Source: SAR86 cluster bacterium
GTDB taxonomy: Bacteria; Pseudomonadota; Gammaproteobacteria; Magnimaribacterales; Magnimaribacteraceae
Length of the DNA: 32,037 nt
Reading direction: 5' to 3'
Assembly: GCA_022447025.1 (NCBI GenBank)
Contig: JAKUUL010000010.1
Location: 1-32,037 of the forward strand
Shown: piece after piece, positions 7,837 through 16,889 of the stretch
How the letters are laid out: each line of letters begins with the position of its first letter
How positions within the stretch are numbered: position 1 is the first letter of the stretch
Program-made: the position numbers and the translations under genes
The notes under the pieces: model-generated
Told to the model about the DNA's origin: nothing
Databases searched by the model: none
Seen by the model: only the letters and a program-made list of their open reading frames with translations

Positions 7837-8514
7837 TCAGTGAGTAAGTTTGCCTTTATCTAGATGTAAAATTCTTTTAGCAGAATCAGCAGCCATAGGA
7901 TCGTGAGTAACCATCAGTATGGTTTTACCGTGATCTCTATTTAAAATCTGTAATAAATTTAGTATGTCCGTTGCTGTATCCCTGTCCAAGTCACCTGTCG
8001 GCTCGTCACAAACTAGAATGTCTGGGTCTGACACCAAAGCCCTTGCTATAGCGACCCTTTGTTGTTGTCCCCCTGAAAGTTCATTAGGTTTATGCGAAGC
8101 CCTATCAGCAAGGCTCACTATGTTGAGAGCTGTTTCGACATGTTGTTTTCTTTGAGATCCAGAAAGTTTAGTTAAAAGTAGAGGTAACTCAACATTTCTA
8201 AAGGCTGTTAAAACTGGCAGTAAGTTGTAAAACTGGAAAATAAAGCCGACGTGACTGGATCGCCATTTGCTCAATGCTTTACTGTTTAACGAATCAAGTC
8301 TCTCTCCGTCCACTTCTACAGATCCAGAAGTTGGCGTATCCAACCCTCCTATAAGGTTTAAAAGAGTTGATTTACCGGATCCAGAAGGCCCCATAAGCGC
8401 AAGGAAATCTCCCTTAGGGACCTCTAGACTTAGATCATCTAGAACAACTAGTTTCTCGCCACCTCTTTGATATGTTTTATTTACAGCTTTAACACTGACT
8501 AAAGAATCTGACAT
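7837..8514 (-). CDS. ABC transporter ATPase, LolD/MacB type
   Basis: This 225-aa soluble ATPase has all motifs: Walker [10 protein letters not shown] (42-50), Q-loop FQFYNLLP, signature [14 protein letters not shown] (from 146), Walker [13 protein letters not shown] (from 166) and the H-loop His in MVTHD (204). The PTGDLD form and the short single-domain length are typical of the LolD/MacB/FtsE branch, which pairs with FtsX-type permeases. It begins 12 nt after the fusion-protein gene and ends 5 nt before the interrupted permease, so it is surely the motor of this transporter. It is the only ATPase for three permease genes, so alternative pairings or a heterodimer are possible. Confidence 0.95.
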   Translation of the reverse strand: MSDSLVSVKAVNKTYQRGGEKLVVLDDLSLEVPKGDFLALMGPSGSGKSTLLNLIGGLDTPTSGSVEVDGERLDSLNSKALSKWRSSHVGFIFQFYNLLPVLTAFRNVELPLLLTKLSGSQRKQHVETALNIVSLADRASHKPNELSGGQQQRVAIARALVSDPDILVCDEPTGDLDRDTATDILNLLQILNRDHGKTILMVTHDPMAADSAKRILHLDKGKLTH

Positions 8515-8526
8515 TCCTTTCTCCGT

Positions 8527-9669
8527 TTAATTTATTGAAACTTTTTGATTATTTTCTAACTCTTCATCATAAGAAGCAACCACCTGATCCCCTGCCCTTA
8601 CTCCTTTTACTATTCTTGAATAATTTGAGGTTTCCTCAGCTACTTCGACTTGCTTAATCTCAATTCTTCCATTCTTTACTAAGATTACATAACTTTCATC
8701 ACCTTCATTTAATACTGCAGCATTTGGAACAACCACGCCTTCTTTCTTTTCAGTGGTCGTTTCAACCATTTTTTGAAGAAATGAAACCCTTATGCCCATA
8801 TCTGGTAGAACTCTTTCATCTTTCTCTAAAAACCCTATCCTCACTCTAACGGTAGCTTTATTACGGTCAGCAGTTGGAATAATTGCAATAACTTCTGCTG
8901 GGATATCCCATTTTGGATAAGCATTTAAGTTAGCTACAACAGGTTGTCCAGCTTCTACCCTATTGATGAATGCTTCATTTACATCCACTTCGATTTCAAG
9001 GGAATCCATATCAACGATGGTACAAATTCCTGTGGCAGTAAAGCCTCCTCCTGCTGATACCGGCGATATCATTTCTCCTGGTTGCGCTGCCTTGTAGACC
9101 ACTACCCCACTAAAAGGGGCCAAGATTTGCATGTCTGCTAATCTTTGCTTACTAATATCCACTAAAGCCTGTGCGCCTTCCATGACTGCTTCTCTGGTCT
9201 TTAGCTCGTCAGGACTTGCAAATTTACCTTCAATTAATGCGCTTGTACTTTTAAAAGCAATTTGGGCTTGTTTTAACTGCGATTTAGCGTATTCCAAATC
9301 AGCTTTATATGTACTGTCATCGAGTTGGGCCAATAGTTGTCCCTTTTCGACATACATTCCCTCCTCAACCAGAACTTCCAAGACTTTACCGGTAATTTTT
9401 GAAGAGACCGTTGCCCTTCTTCTTGGAACCACATAACCGGATGCATCAAGGATACTGGAAGCAGAAGAACCGGAGGCATTAATTGACTTGACTGTGAATG
9501 TGGTAACTTCTTGGACCTCTTCTTCTGCTAGAAAAAACCAAAGTCCTAACGCAATGACTGCTAACCCAGAAACGATAATGGAAACAATTTTGGTAGGAAA
9601 AGGTTCAGATTCCCCTTCTTGAGAACGATCTATCTTTAAGTTATTTAAAAGATCTTCTTTTTCGCTCAT
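8527..9669 (-). CDS. Periplasmic membrane-fusion protein (HlyD/MacA family)
   Basis: This 380-aa protein is the adaptor of a tripartite efflux or export system. A cytoplasmic start of about 26 residues is followed by one membrane segment (IVSIIVSGLAVIALGLWFF, about 28-46) that anchors it in the inner membrane. Next comes a lipoyl-like half-motif (VEEGMYVEKGQLLAQLDDS), a short helical hairpin (about 130-180), a second lipoyl half (ILAPFSGVVVYKAAQPGEMI) and beta-barrel domains to the end. The order matches MacA-type adaptors that work with an FtsX permease and its ATPase. It is 2 nt downstream of the cytochrome gene and 12 nt upstream of the ATPase. No TolC-like outer-membrane gene lies in the window. 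Confidence 0.93.
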   Translation of the reverse strand: MSEKEDLLNNLKIDRSQEGESEPFPTKIVSIIVSGLAVIALGLWFFLAEEEVQEVTTFTVKSINASGSSASSILDASGYVVPRRRATVSSKITGKVLEVLVEEGMYVEKGQLLAQLDDSTYKADLEYAKSQLKQAQIAFKSTSALIEGKFASPDELKTREAVMEGAQALVDISKQRLADMQILAPFSGVVVYKAAQPGEMISPVSAGGGFTATGICTIVDMDSLEIEVDVNEAFINRVEAGQPVVANLNAYPKWDIPAEVIAIIPTADRNKATVRVRIGFLEKDERVLPDMGIRVSFLQKMVETTTEKKEGVVVPNAAVLNEGDESYVILVKNGRIEIKQVEVAEETSNYSRIVKGVRAGDQVVASYDEELENNQKVSIN

Positions 9670-9671
9670 AA

Positions 9672-10718
9672 CTATCTACTCATGGAATTAATCCACTTTT
9701 CGATCAAGTTTACTGCTTCAGTGTGCACCAAAGCCCTTCCTGACTCGGGCATCATAACTCCGGGGTCAGTAGAAATCATCCTATATAAGAGGATAGATTT
9801 ATCTGCTTCGCCTGGCACTATTGAGTATTTTAAACTACCACTACCTCTTCCGGTAGCTACAGGACTTTTATTAATTCCTAAATGAAGAGGTCGAATCTCA
9901 TTAAAATCTAGATAAAGAGCGGTTGAATTAGCTACTCCTGATGGCATGTGGCAATGTCCACAGTTAACGGCTAAATAGGCCCGGGCCCTGTCTTGAAGAG
10001 GTACAGAGTTATCTTCCCAGTCTGCAACGGCCTGAATCCCTTTAGGAATAGAGTCAATTACTCCGTGTTCTAATAAATAAGCTAATTGATTTTTCTTTTC
10101 ACCTCTGTAGACCAGATCTTTATCTAAATTTCGAGCTTTGGGTCCAATTGGAGAAATCACATCATTAGTTGAATGACATTCTTTACATTGATTCATATTT
10201 GGAACTCTGTAGCGCACATCCCTGCTCACTCCTTCATGATTTACCCAGGAAGTATTGATCGTTTTTCCCGCTATTTTGATAAAAGCTTCTGTTTGTTCTT
10301 CGTTCCAGGCATAGGAAACAGCTTCCCAACCTGTTTCTTTATGTAACAAAACCCTAGTCTCAAGTAAGTTTGAGCCCAAGTCTAAGTTTCTTTCATCAAC
10401 GGGATAGTAAAAGGTCTTAATCAGAGCTGTGCCCACAGGAAAATCGTAAACCCAATCTTTCTGGTAACTGCCTTCTTTTCCTTCCGGAACATATATAAAT
10501 CTGCTCTTGTAGGAATAATCACTGAACAAAGTAGTGATTAGTTCATACGGATGAACATTTTCAACTGGCAGTTGCTTAGTTTGATCAATAAAAAATTCAA
10601 ATTCTGAAAGTACTTTTGGAAATTCATTGCTCGTAATTTTTGCATCATTTACAGACCAAAGATTCGCGCTCATTAACATGAACGAGATAGCCATAAAATT
10701 TGTTAAAGCAATCTTCAT
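9672..10718 (-). CDS. Secreted diheme cytochrome c-type protein (SO2930/HNE_0200-like)
   Basis: From the ATG at 10718 this is a 348-aa exported protein with a signal peptide ending near ANLWS (about 22). The ORF track begins 6 nt upstream at a GTG. Neither start has a convincing ribosome site, so the choice is open. Two covalent heme sites are seen, CKECH (178-182) and CGHCH (253-257), with possible axial Met residues in HMPSG and in VMMPESGRAL near the end. The long N-terminal part without heme and the neighbouring beta-helix gene fit the known pairing of SO2930-family diheme cytochromes with a parallel beta-helix protein; this is recalled, not searched. A role in periplasmic electron transfer is likely, and the partner is unknown. 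Confidence 0.85.
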   Translation of the reverse strand: MKIALTNFMAISFMLMSANLWSVNDAKITSNEFPKVLSEFEFFIDQTKQLPVENVHPYELITTLFSDYSYKSRFIYVPEGKEGSYQKDWVYDFPVGTALIKTFYYPVDERNLDLGSNLLETRVLLHKETGWEAVSYAWNEEQTEAFIKIAGKTINTSWVNHEGVSRDVRYRVPNMNQCKECHSTNDVISPIGPKARNLDKDLVYRGEKKNQLAYLLEHGVIDSIPKGIQAVADWEDNSVPLQDRARAYLAVNCGHCHMPSGVANSTALYLDFNEIRPLHLGINKSPVATGRGSGSLKYSIVPGEADKSILLYRMISTDPGVMMPESGRALVHTEAVNLIEKWINSMSR

Positions 10719-10730
10719 TGCCACTAAAGA

Positions 10731-11963
10731 TTAAATTCCTTCAGGGATTTCCATAACTACCGCGGATAAAGGTCTGATCTTAAGGTTATATGGCTCGGTA
10801 TCGGAAGTAGTTACATTGGGGAGGGACAGCATGTATTTAATGGGTTTTAAAGCCATGAAAGACGCTTCTCCGTTGTCAGAAAGCACTAATTTTTCTTCGT
10901 CGGGTTGACCAAAAATCATTTGAGTTAGAGGCAATATCCCATCCCAAAAAATATCCGGCATATTGCCTTCTGAAAGTTCATACAATATACCCGCTATAGC
11001 TTTATCTACGTCTGGGTCAAAACCTCCATTACCAAATCGATTGCCATGAACTTGAATAGATTTGGGATGTGGGTAGTAATTCTCATCATCGGTTTCAGCA
11101 GAATAAGTAACTATTGAAAGGTTTACAGTCCCGTTTCCTGAAATATCATTATCAAAAACTTCCACATCGGAATTTGCCTGAATGATGATACCGGTGCCTC
11201 GGGGTACCTCTCCCACAATATTTCCTTCAGGAGCAAAATTATCTGTGTCGTTATCAACTGCCTTATTCCTAAAGACCCGCACATGATGACCTCCTTGTTG
11301 AGGCAAATCAGGTAGGTCAAAGACCAGGATGCCTCCTGTGTTGTGAGAAGCCACATTGTCGTAGACATCTGCATAATAAGAATTTTCTATCTCTATGCCT
11401 GCTACGTTATAGTGTGCACGACTATTTCGAACGATAATATTTTCAGATTGACCTACATAGATCCCAGCATCGGAAGCACCTATGGCTACACAGCCGTCTA
11501 TAAGGACATCTTTTGACTCAACCGGATATAAACCATATGCGCCATTTGTGCTTTTAGGGCCTCCGGTCCACTCCGTTCTAATATTGATCATGTAAATACC
11601 GTCTGCTCCTATAACTTTAAGAGCATCACCTTTGGCATCCTCTATTGCGAAATCTTTCAAAATAACTTTACTTGAAGTTACCAACAACCCTTGGGCACCA
11701 GACTCTTGTTCAGCAAAACTTAAAACGGTTTTATCCATGCCCGCACCAACCACTTTAACCTCATCAACATCCAATGAAAGACCGTCCGAGAAGCTATAGA
11801 AACCTTCTGCAAGTCTGATGGTATCTCCAGGCTTAGCTAAGATTAAGGCTTCTTGTAATTTTTCTTGTATATCAGGACCATTCTCTATGGCAATAACCTG
11901 AGCACCGCAAATAAGCGAATAAAATAAAACAAAAGGTAATATTAGTTTAGGTTTAATACTCAT
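10731..11963 (-). CDS. Secreted parallel beta-helix repeat protein
   Basis: This 410-aa protein starts with a signal peptide (MSIKPKLILPFVLFYSLICG, cut near AQVIA). The body is a right-handed parallel beta-helix of the NosD/carbohydrate-binding type, with repeating short strands and Asn/Gly turns: GDTIRLAEGFYSF, DGIYMINIRTEW, DAGIYVGQSENIIVRNSRAHYN, AGIEIENSYYADVYDNVASHN, GGILVFDLPD, GTGIIIQANSDVEVFDNDISGNG. Repeats run from about residue 35 to 310. It ends only a few nucleotides before the diheme cytochrome, matching the pair known from other proteobacteria, and its start overlaps the stop of the flavin dehydrogenase by 1 nt (TAATG). It may bind a sugar or act as a lyase; no catalytic residues can be named. 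Confidence 0.85.
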   Translation of the reverse strand: MSIKPKLILPFVLFYSLICGAQVIAIENGPDIQEKLQEALILAKPGDTIRLAEGFYSFSDGLSLDVDEVKVVGAGMDKTVLSFAEQESGAQGLLVTSSKVILKDFAIEDAKGDALKVIGADGIYMINIRTEWTGGPKSTNGAYGLYPVESKDVLIDGCVAIGASDAGIYVGQSENIIVRNSRAHYNVAGIEIENSYYADVYDNVASHNTGGILVFDLPDLPQQGGHHVRVFRNKAVDNDTDNFAPEGNIVGEVPRGTGIIIQANSDVEVFDNDISGNGTVNLSIVTYSAETDDENYYPHPKSIQVHGNRFGNGGFDPDVDKAIAGILYELSEGNMPDIFWDGILPLTQMIFGQPDEEKLVLSDNGEASFMALKPIKYMLSLPNVTTSDTEPYNLKIRPLSAVVMEIPEGI

Positions 11964-13120
11964 TACACTTTTCTCAATCTATCCGATTTAATGTCTTCTA
12001 CTTTGGTGCAGCCCAATAGAATCATATTATTTTGAACCTCTTCTTTCAAAAGATTGAGAGAACGGTAAGCACCTTCTTCACCCGCAGCTGCCAGACCATA
12101 AAGGTAGGCTCTACCGCCCATACAGGCTTTCGCGCCCATGGATAAAGCTTTTAAGATATGCGTCCCTCTCCTCACTCCACCATCTAGGATAACTTCAAGT
12201 TTATCGCCGACAGCGTCGATGATATCGCCCAGTACCTCAATGGGAGCTGGACAACCGTCCATCTGACGACCTCCGTGATTCGAAACCATAATAGCCGATG
12301 CTCCTACTTCAGCTGCCATTTTAGCGTCTTCCACAGACAATATGCCTTTGATAGCAAATGGCTTATCCCACTGTTCTATCATCCAGGCCGCATCCTTCCA
12401 CGTAACCGTTCTGTCGAATTGACTGTTCATGAAGTCCATGACGGACATGCTTGAAGATCCAGCTGGTACTTTGTGCTCTAGATTCACCATCGAGGGGGTT
12501 GGTGGGTGAGTTATGTAATTGAAGGACCAGTTGATATGCCTGGCGATATTCATGTATCCACTCAAACCTAATTTAGGTGGGACTGTCATTCCAGTCACTA
12601 AATCTCTTTCTCTTCTGCCATTACTAGGAACATCCACTGTAAGACACAAAGCATCGTAATTCGCGTCTTTGCATCTTTGAATGTATTCCTGTGACAAGCT
12701 CCTGTCTTTTAACACATAAATCTGAAACACTTTTGGTCCATCAGATGCCTTCGCTACATCTTCAATAAGCGTAGTAGATATGGTGGATAGACAAAATATA
12801 GTTCCTGTTCTTGCTGCAGCTCTGGCTGCGCCGCCTTCTCCGTCTGGATGAAACAAACGATGATAGCCGGTGGGTGAACAGATAAAGGGCCAATCTATTT
12901 TTTGACCTAAGACTGTTGTTGAAGTGTCTATCTTGTCTACATCTACGAGAAATCTTGGAACCAATTCAAATTGTTCAAATGCAGAAGTGTTTTGTCGATA
13001 AGTCCATTCATCTTCAGCAGCGCCGTCTATGTAATGAAACATTGGTGCAGGAAGTCGCTTTTCAGCTAGGTCCCTAAAGTCCATGACCTTATGGCATGAA
13101 TCCAGTTTTCTTTTAGACAC
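11963..13120 (-). CDS. FMN-dependent alpha-hydroxy-acid dehydrogenase (L-lactate dehydrogenase-like)
   Basis: This 385-aa protein covers the whole FMN-dependent alpha-hydroxy-acid oxidase family, which includes L-lactate dehydrogenase LldD, glycolate oxidase and mandelate dehydrogenase. The hallmark is SNHGGRQMDG with the catalytic base H282 and substrate Arg R285. The active-site Tyr at 30 (FHYIDGAAEDE) and the FMN-binding VILDGGVRRG and MGGRAYLYG stretches are present. There is no signal peptide, so it acts on the inner face and would pass electrons to quinone or another carrier. The start is a GTG overlapping the TAG of the SDR gene by 1 nt, with AAGG just upstream. The exact substrate cannot be fixed; lactate is only the commonest. 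Confidence 0.9.
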   Translation of the reverse strand: MSKRKLDSCHKVMDFRDLAEKRLPAPMFHYIDGAAEDEWTYRQNTSAFEQFELVPRFLVDVDKIDTSTTVLGQKIDWPFICSPTGYHRLFHPDGEGGAARAAARTGTIFCLSTISTTLIEDVAKASDGPKVFQIYVLKDRSLSQEYIQRCKDANYDALCLTVDVPSNGRRERDLVTGMTVPPKLGLSGYMNIARHINWSFNYITHPPTPSMVNLEHKVPAGSSSMSVMDFMNSQFDRTVTWKDAAWMIEQWDKPFAIKGILSVEDAKMAAEVGASAIMVSNHGGRQMDGCPAPIEVLGDIIDAVGDKLEVILDGGVRRGTHILKALSMGAKACMGGRAYLYGLAAAGEEGAYRSLNLLKEEVQNNMILLGCTKVEDIKSDRLRKV

Positions 13121-14037
13121 TAACCTTTTTCGTTCTGGATTAACTCAAACATTTTCATGGCTTGTTCTCCACCTTGATAACAAGGCTTTGCATCTTTCAT
13201 ATCTGAGATCTGATCCCAATTTGAAGCAATATTTTCTGCAGTCATGTCTTCACCTGTTCCAAGATTAATGCCCATGGTTTCGTGAATCATAACTCTGGCA
13301 AAGACCCCTGCGCCAGCTGCCATAATTACTCCTGTGGGAGCATCCTCTGAAACCATATAAGTTACTGCTGGAGTAACAAAATCTGGTTTTATTTGGTCTA
13401 AAACATCTGACATACCAGGCAATTCTTCAGTCATTCTGGTTCCAGCGAAAGGTGCAAGTGCATTGCACTTAATGTTGTATTTAGCTCCTTCCAATTTCAG
13501 AGTATTAATTAGTCCAACCACCCCCATTTTGGCAGAACCGTAATTAGTTTGGCCAAAATTACCGTAGAGACCGCTTGAAGATGAAGTCACTACGATTCTT
13601 CCGTAGTTCTGCTCTCTCATGATCTCCCAAACAGCTTTTGTGCAATTGACTGTTCCCATTAAATGCACTTCAAGAACCATCCTAAAATCGTCGTCTTCTA
13701 CCTTTGTAAAACTTTTATCCCTCAAGATACCGGCATTATTAATCAAGATATCAATCCTGCCGTAAGCGTCCATTACTTCCTTGACCATCGCTTCTACCTG
13801 ACCTTTGTCTGTAACGCTGGCACCATTTGACATGGCTTCTCCGCCTGCAGCTTTTATTTCTTCCACAACCGCTTCTGCTGGTGAGAGAGAACCTCCAGTG
13901 GACCCGTCTACGCTACCTCCAAGATCATTAACCACTACTTTAGCGCCTCTTTTAGCTAAATCTAAAGCATGGCAACGTCCTAAACCTCCGCCCGCACCAG
14001 TGATGATAGCAACTTGATCTTTAAAAGTTATAGCCAT
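13120..14037 (-). CDS. Short-chain dehydrogenase/reductase, (3R)-hydroxyacyl-CoA dehydrogenase-like
   Basis: This 305-aa SDR has the cofactor motif TGAGGGLG (13-20), ILINNAG (98-103), the catalytic Ser in VTSSSS (about 152-155), Y166 and K170 (QTNYGSAK). The length and the start FKDQVAIITGAGGGLGRCHALDLA resemble the dehydrogenase part of peroxisomal multifunctional enzyme type 2 and its bacterial stand-alone relatives, which oxidise (3R)-hydroxyacyl-CoA in beta-oxidation. The region after residue 240 is longer than in basic SDRs, as in that group. It lies 41 nt after the aminotransferase and overlaps the flavin dehydrogenase start. A steroid or other alcohol substrate is possible. Confidence 0.88.
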   Translation of the reverse strand: MAITFKDQVAIITGAGGGLGRCHALDLAKRGAKVVVNDLGGSVDGSTGGSLSPAEAVVEEIKAAGGEAMSNGASVTDKGQVEAMVKEVMDAYGRIDILINNAGILRDKSFTKVEDDDFRMVLEVHLMGTVNCTKAVWEIMREQNYGRIVVTSSSSGLYGNFGQTNYGSAKMGVVGLINTLKLEGAKYNIKCNALAPFAGTRMTEELPGMSDVLDQIKPDFVTPAVTYMVSEDAPTGVIMAAGAGVFARVMIHETMGINLGTGEDMTAENIASNWDQISDMKDAKPCYQGGEQAMKMFELIQNEKG

Positions 14038-14078
14038 AATTACTCCTAATAAATTTTAGGCGCTAATAGTACAGGAAC

Positions 14079-15224
14079 CTAGTTTCTTTGTGAAAAAGCT
14101 TTTTTTATTCTAGATAAAGCTTCTTCTAGCCTGGATCTTGGACAACCAAAATTTAAACGAACGAATTGACTGTCGCCAAACCATTCCCCTCTATGAACGC
14201 CAACCCCTGCGTTAATAAAGAAATCCGATGGATCATCTAATCCTGTTTTAGAACAATCTATCCAGGCAAGGTAAGTTGCTTCTGGTCCGTATAAGGAGAG
14301 TCCTTCAATTTTAGATATCTCTTCTTTAAGTAACTTTCTATTCTCTCCGAGGTATTGCATAAGCTCCTGATACCAAGGCTCTCCGTATTTGTAGGCAGCT
14401 TCTGCTGCTGTGTAAGCAAAAACACCAATATGAGCCGCTATTCCTCTCATGTTTCGCCTAAACTCTTGTCGAAGCTCGGGATTTGGAATAATTGCTGCTC
14501 CACAAGGCAGTCCTTGCATATTAAAAGTTTTAGTGGGAGACAACAAAGTAATTGAATTGTTTAGTGCGTATTCATTGGTCTGCGCCAAGTGTAAGTGTTT
14601 TCTGCCTGGTTCAAAGATCAAATCTGAATGAATTTCGTCTGCACATATTATGGTTTGATTTTTCTCACATATATCTACCAATTTTTTTATTTCTTCTTGA
14701 TTGAATACTGTTCCGCCAGGATTATGAGGATTGCAGAAAAAGAACATTTTAATTTCTTCACTCATCAGCTGTTCTATGGATTCATAGTCTAGTTCTAATC
14801 TTCCTTCAACATTTTTTAGATCCGTATTTAACCTCCCTCTATTCATATTGTCTGAAGCATAAACAAAAGGTCTATAAATTGGTGACGGTGTCATGACCAT
14901 ATCACCAGGACTTAGAGCTGTTCGACAAGCCACATTCAATCCGACGACCACTCCAGGCATCCAAGTCACCCATTCCGGATCAATTTCCCATCCTGATTTA
15001 TCAACCAACCTTTTTTGCAGTAAAGAAGTCAATTCAGCTGGTCTTTCTGTGTAACCAAAGATTCCCTGGTCAACTCTCTTTTTAATGGCTTCAGTCACCT
15101 CAGGAGGACATTGGAAGTCCATATCAGCGACCCACATAGGAAGGATATTGGGATCATCAAACTTTAGCCATTTCGTGCTTCTCGTTTCTATACGATCTAT
15201 TATGCTGTCAAAGTCATATTTCAT
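14079..15224 (-). CDS. PLP-dependent aminotransferase-fold C-S lyase (PatB/MalY-like)
   Basis: This 381-aa fold-type I PLP enzyme resembles the MalY/PatB group of cystathionine beta-lyases. The N-terminus is diagnostic (SIIDRIETRSTKWLKFDD, then PMWVADMDFQCP). Other marks are FFFCNPHNPGG (161-171), ADEIHSDLIF (195-204), the PLP lysine K232 in LLSPTKTFNMQGLP, and the late Arg in FVRLNFGCPRSRLEEAL. The reaction would be release of a thiol and pyruvate from cystathionine or another cysteine conjugate, but transamination is also known in the family. It may head the long minus-strand gene run, as only 41 nt separate it from the SDR. No ribosome site of note precedes the ATG at 15224. Confidence 0.9.
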   Translation of the reverse strand: MKYDFDSIIDRIETRSTKWLKFDDPNILPMWVADMDFQCPPEVTEAIKKRVDQGIFGYTERPAELTSLLQKRLVDKSGWEIDPEWVTWMPGVVVGLNVACRTALSPGDMVMTPSPIYRPFVYASDNMNRGRLNTDLKNVEGRLELDYESIEQLMSEEIKMFFFCNPHNPGGTVFNQEEIKKLVDICEKNQTIICADEIHSDLIFEPGRKHLHLAQTNEYALNNSITLLSPTKTFNMQGLPCGAAIIPNPELRQEFRRNMRGIAAHIGVFAYTAAEAAYKYGEPWYQELMQYLGENRKLLKEEISKIEGLSLYGPEATYLAWIDCSKTGLDDPSDFFINAGVGVHRGEWFGDSQFVRLNFGCPRSRLEEALSRIKKAFSQRN

Positions 15225-15268
15225 AATTTGCGGTATGGTACTCTAAAATATTCTTTCAAGCTTCCCTA

Positions 15269-15297
15269 TTGCTACAAAAGATATCAATAGTTAGACT
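15269..15297 (+). promoter_or_regulatory. Candidate sigma-70 promoter for the thiolase-like/mdh pair
   Basis: In the 99-nt divergent gap, TTGCTA (15269-15274) and TAGACT (15292-15297) are separated by 17 nt and each matches 4 of 6 consensus bases. The thiolase-like gene starts 26 nt further on. The match is modest and AT-rich sequence makes chance hits common. Confidence 0.3.
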
Positions 15298-15323
15298 TCT
15301 CGCGCTAAAAATAATAATTATTT

Positions 15324-16877
15324 ATGAGTAATTTACATTCTCAAGTAAATGACAATACCCCTGTATTAGTTGGATGTTCCCAGTACTTAGATAAGAAAGG
15401 TCCTGAAGGTCTTAATTATTTAGATATTTTAAAAATAGCTTGTGAAAAAGCCTTAAACGATTGTGAAGCCAAGGTTAGCTTAAAAGATCATCTAGACACT
15501 ATTTCTGTAATTCGTTTTACCGGTGATACACCAAACAGAGATTCAGCAACAACTGACCTGTGGGGATACTCAAATATGCCCAGGAGCTTGGGTAATTCAC
15601 TGGGTGTAAGTGTTCCTAATGAGATTTATACAACCACTGGCGGAAATTCACCTCAACTTCTACTTAATGAGATTTGTAATCGCATTAAAGATCAAAAAAT
15701 GGATTGTGCTCTTCTAACCGGAGGAGAAGCTTTAGATACTTTTGTTTCTAGATTAAAAGATGGCCTGGAAGTTAACTGGGGAGATAATCCAGGAGGAGAA
15801 CCTGAATCATTAGGAAGTCAAAGAGACCTGGGAAGTGAATTCGAAAAGAAACATGGTATTTTTGAGCCTTCTTCAGTTTATCCTTTATTTGCTAACAGCA
15901 TTCGAGGCAATGAAGGTAAAAGCGCCAATCAACACCAGGAAGATATAGGTAATTTATTCAGTCGTTTTTCTGAAATAGCTTCAGAAAATGAATTTTCTTG
16001 GTTCAAAATTCATAGATCTGTTGAAGAAATAGTTGAAGCAACACCTCAAAATAGAATGGTGAGCTTTCCCTATACCAAATACATGAATTCAATTATCAGA
16101 GTAAATCAGTCTGCTGCTTTGGTAATTACATCTGCTAAAAAGGCCAAGGAATTAGGGATACCCACTTCAAAATGGATTTTTATGCATGGCGCTGGATGTA
16201 TCAATGATATTTGGAACATTACTGAAAGAGAAAACCTTTACTCCTCTCCAGCTATTAGAAAATGTGCTGAAGCAATCTTTAGCAAAGCAGGTCGTACTCA
16301 ATCAGATGTTTCTTTTTACGATCTATACTCTTGTTTTCCTAGCGCAGTTCAAATTGCTAAAAAAGAAATAGGCATACCAGACAAAGACACTAGAGACCTG
16401 ACCGTCACAGGAGGTTTGCCTTATTACGGAGGACCAGGCAGTGCTTATGTGGTCAACTCTTTAGCGAGTATGGTTAATAAATTGAGAGAAAATCAAGGCA
16501 GTTATGGACTGGTTAATGCTAATGGATGGTTCCTGACCAAACACGGACTGGGGATATTCTCTTCCAATCCTTTTTTAGGAGAATGGAACCAAGTTGTAGA
16601 TTCTTCACTTTTACAAAAGGAAATAGAAAGTTTAGAGCACCCTGAATTTATCGAAGAAGCAAACGGTAGAGGTTCTATAGAAACCTATACAGTGGTGAAC
16701 TCAAGAGAAGGTCCAACTAAGGCTATTATCATAGGTCGCATGGAAGACGGGAAAAGATTTGTTGCTAACACCGAAAGAAATGAAAATCTTTTGACTAAAA
16801 TGATGCAGAAAGAAATGTTAAACGCCACAGGTACTGTAAAATTTGATAATTCACGAAATATTTTCCAACCTGATTAG
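15324..16877 (+). CDS. Thiolase-fold acetyl-CoA acetyltransferase-like protein without nucleophilic Cys
   Basis: This 517-aa protein belongs to the long thiolase-like group often annotated acetyl-CoA acetyltransferase. The N-half contains NTPVLVGCSQY and TTTGGNSPQLLLNEI, where a true thiolase has the nucleophile in a CXS motif; here N108 stands in its place. Later, the position of the NEAF/HDCF motif reads YSCFPSA, the GHP region reads GGLPYYGGPGSA, and the CXG loop reads NANGWFLTKHG. A normal Claisen condensation or thiolysis mechanism is therefore unlikely, although a CoA-ester binding role is plausible. The last 90 residues form an extra domain (EEANGRGSIETYTVV, GRMEDGKRFVANT). It is 12 nt upstream of malate dehydrogenase on the same strand. 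Confidence 0.85.
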   Translation: MSNLHSQVNDNTPVLVGCSQYLDKKGPEGLNYLDILKIACEKALNDCEAKVSLKDHLDTISVIRFTGDTPNRDSATTDLWGYSNMPRSLGNSLGVSVPNEIYTTTGGNSPQLLLNEICNRIKDQKMDCALLTGGEALDTFVSRLKDGLEVNWGDNPGGEPESLGSQRDLGSEFEKKHGIFEPSSVYPLFANSIRGNEGKSANQHQEDIGNLFSRFSEIASENEFSWFKIHRSVEEIVEATPQNRMVSFPYTKYMNSIIRVNQSAALVITSAKKAKELGIPTSKWIFMHGAGCINDIWNITERENLYSSPAIRKCAEAIFSKAGRTQSDVSFYDLYSCFPSAVQIAKKEIGIPDKDTRDLTVTGGLPYYGGPGSAYVVNSLASMVNKLRENQGSYGLVNANGWFLTKHGLGIFSSNPFLGEWNQVVDSSLLQKEIESLEHPEFIEEANGRGSIETYTVVNSREGPTKAIIIGRMEDGKRFVANTERNENLLTKMMQKEMLNATGTVKFDNSRNIFQPD

Positions 16878-16889
16878 AAGGAGAAGTAA

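Noticed and set aside
9273-9479. 68-aa minus-strand ORF inside the membrane-fusion gene
   Set aside because: It is another frame of a clear coding region, with no ribosome site or domain.
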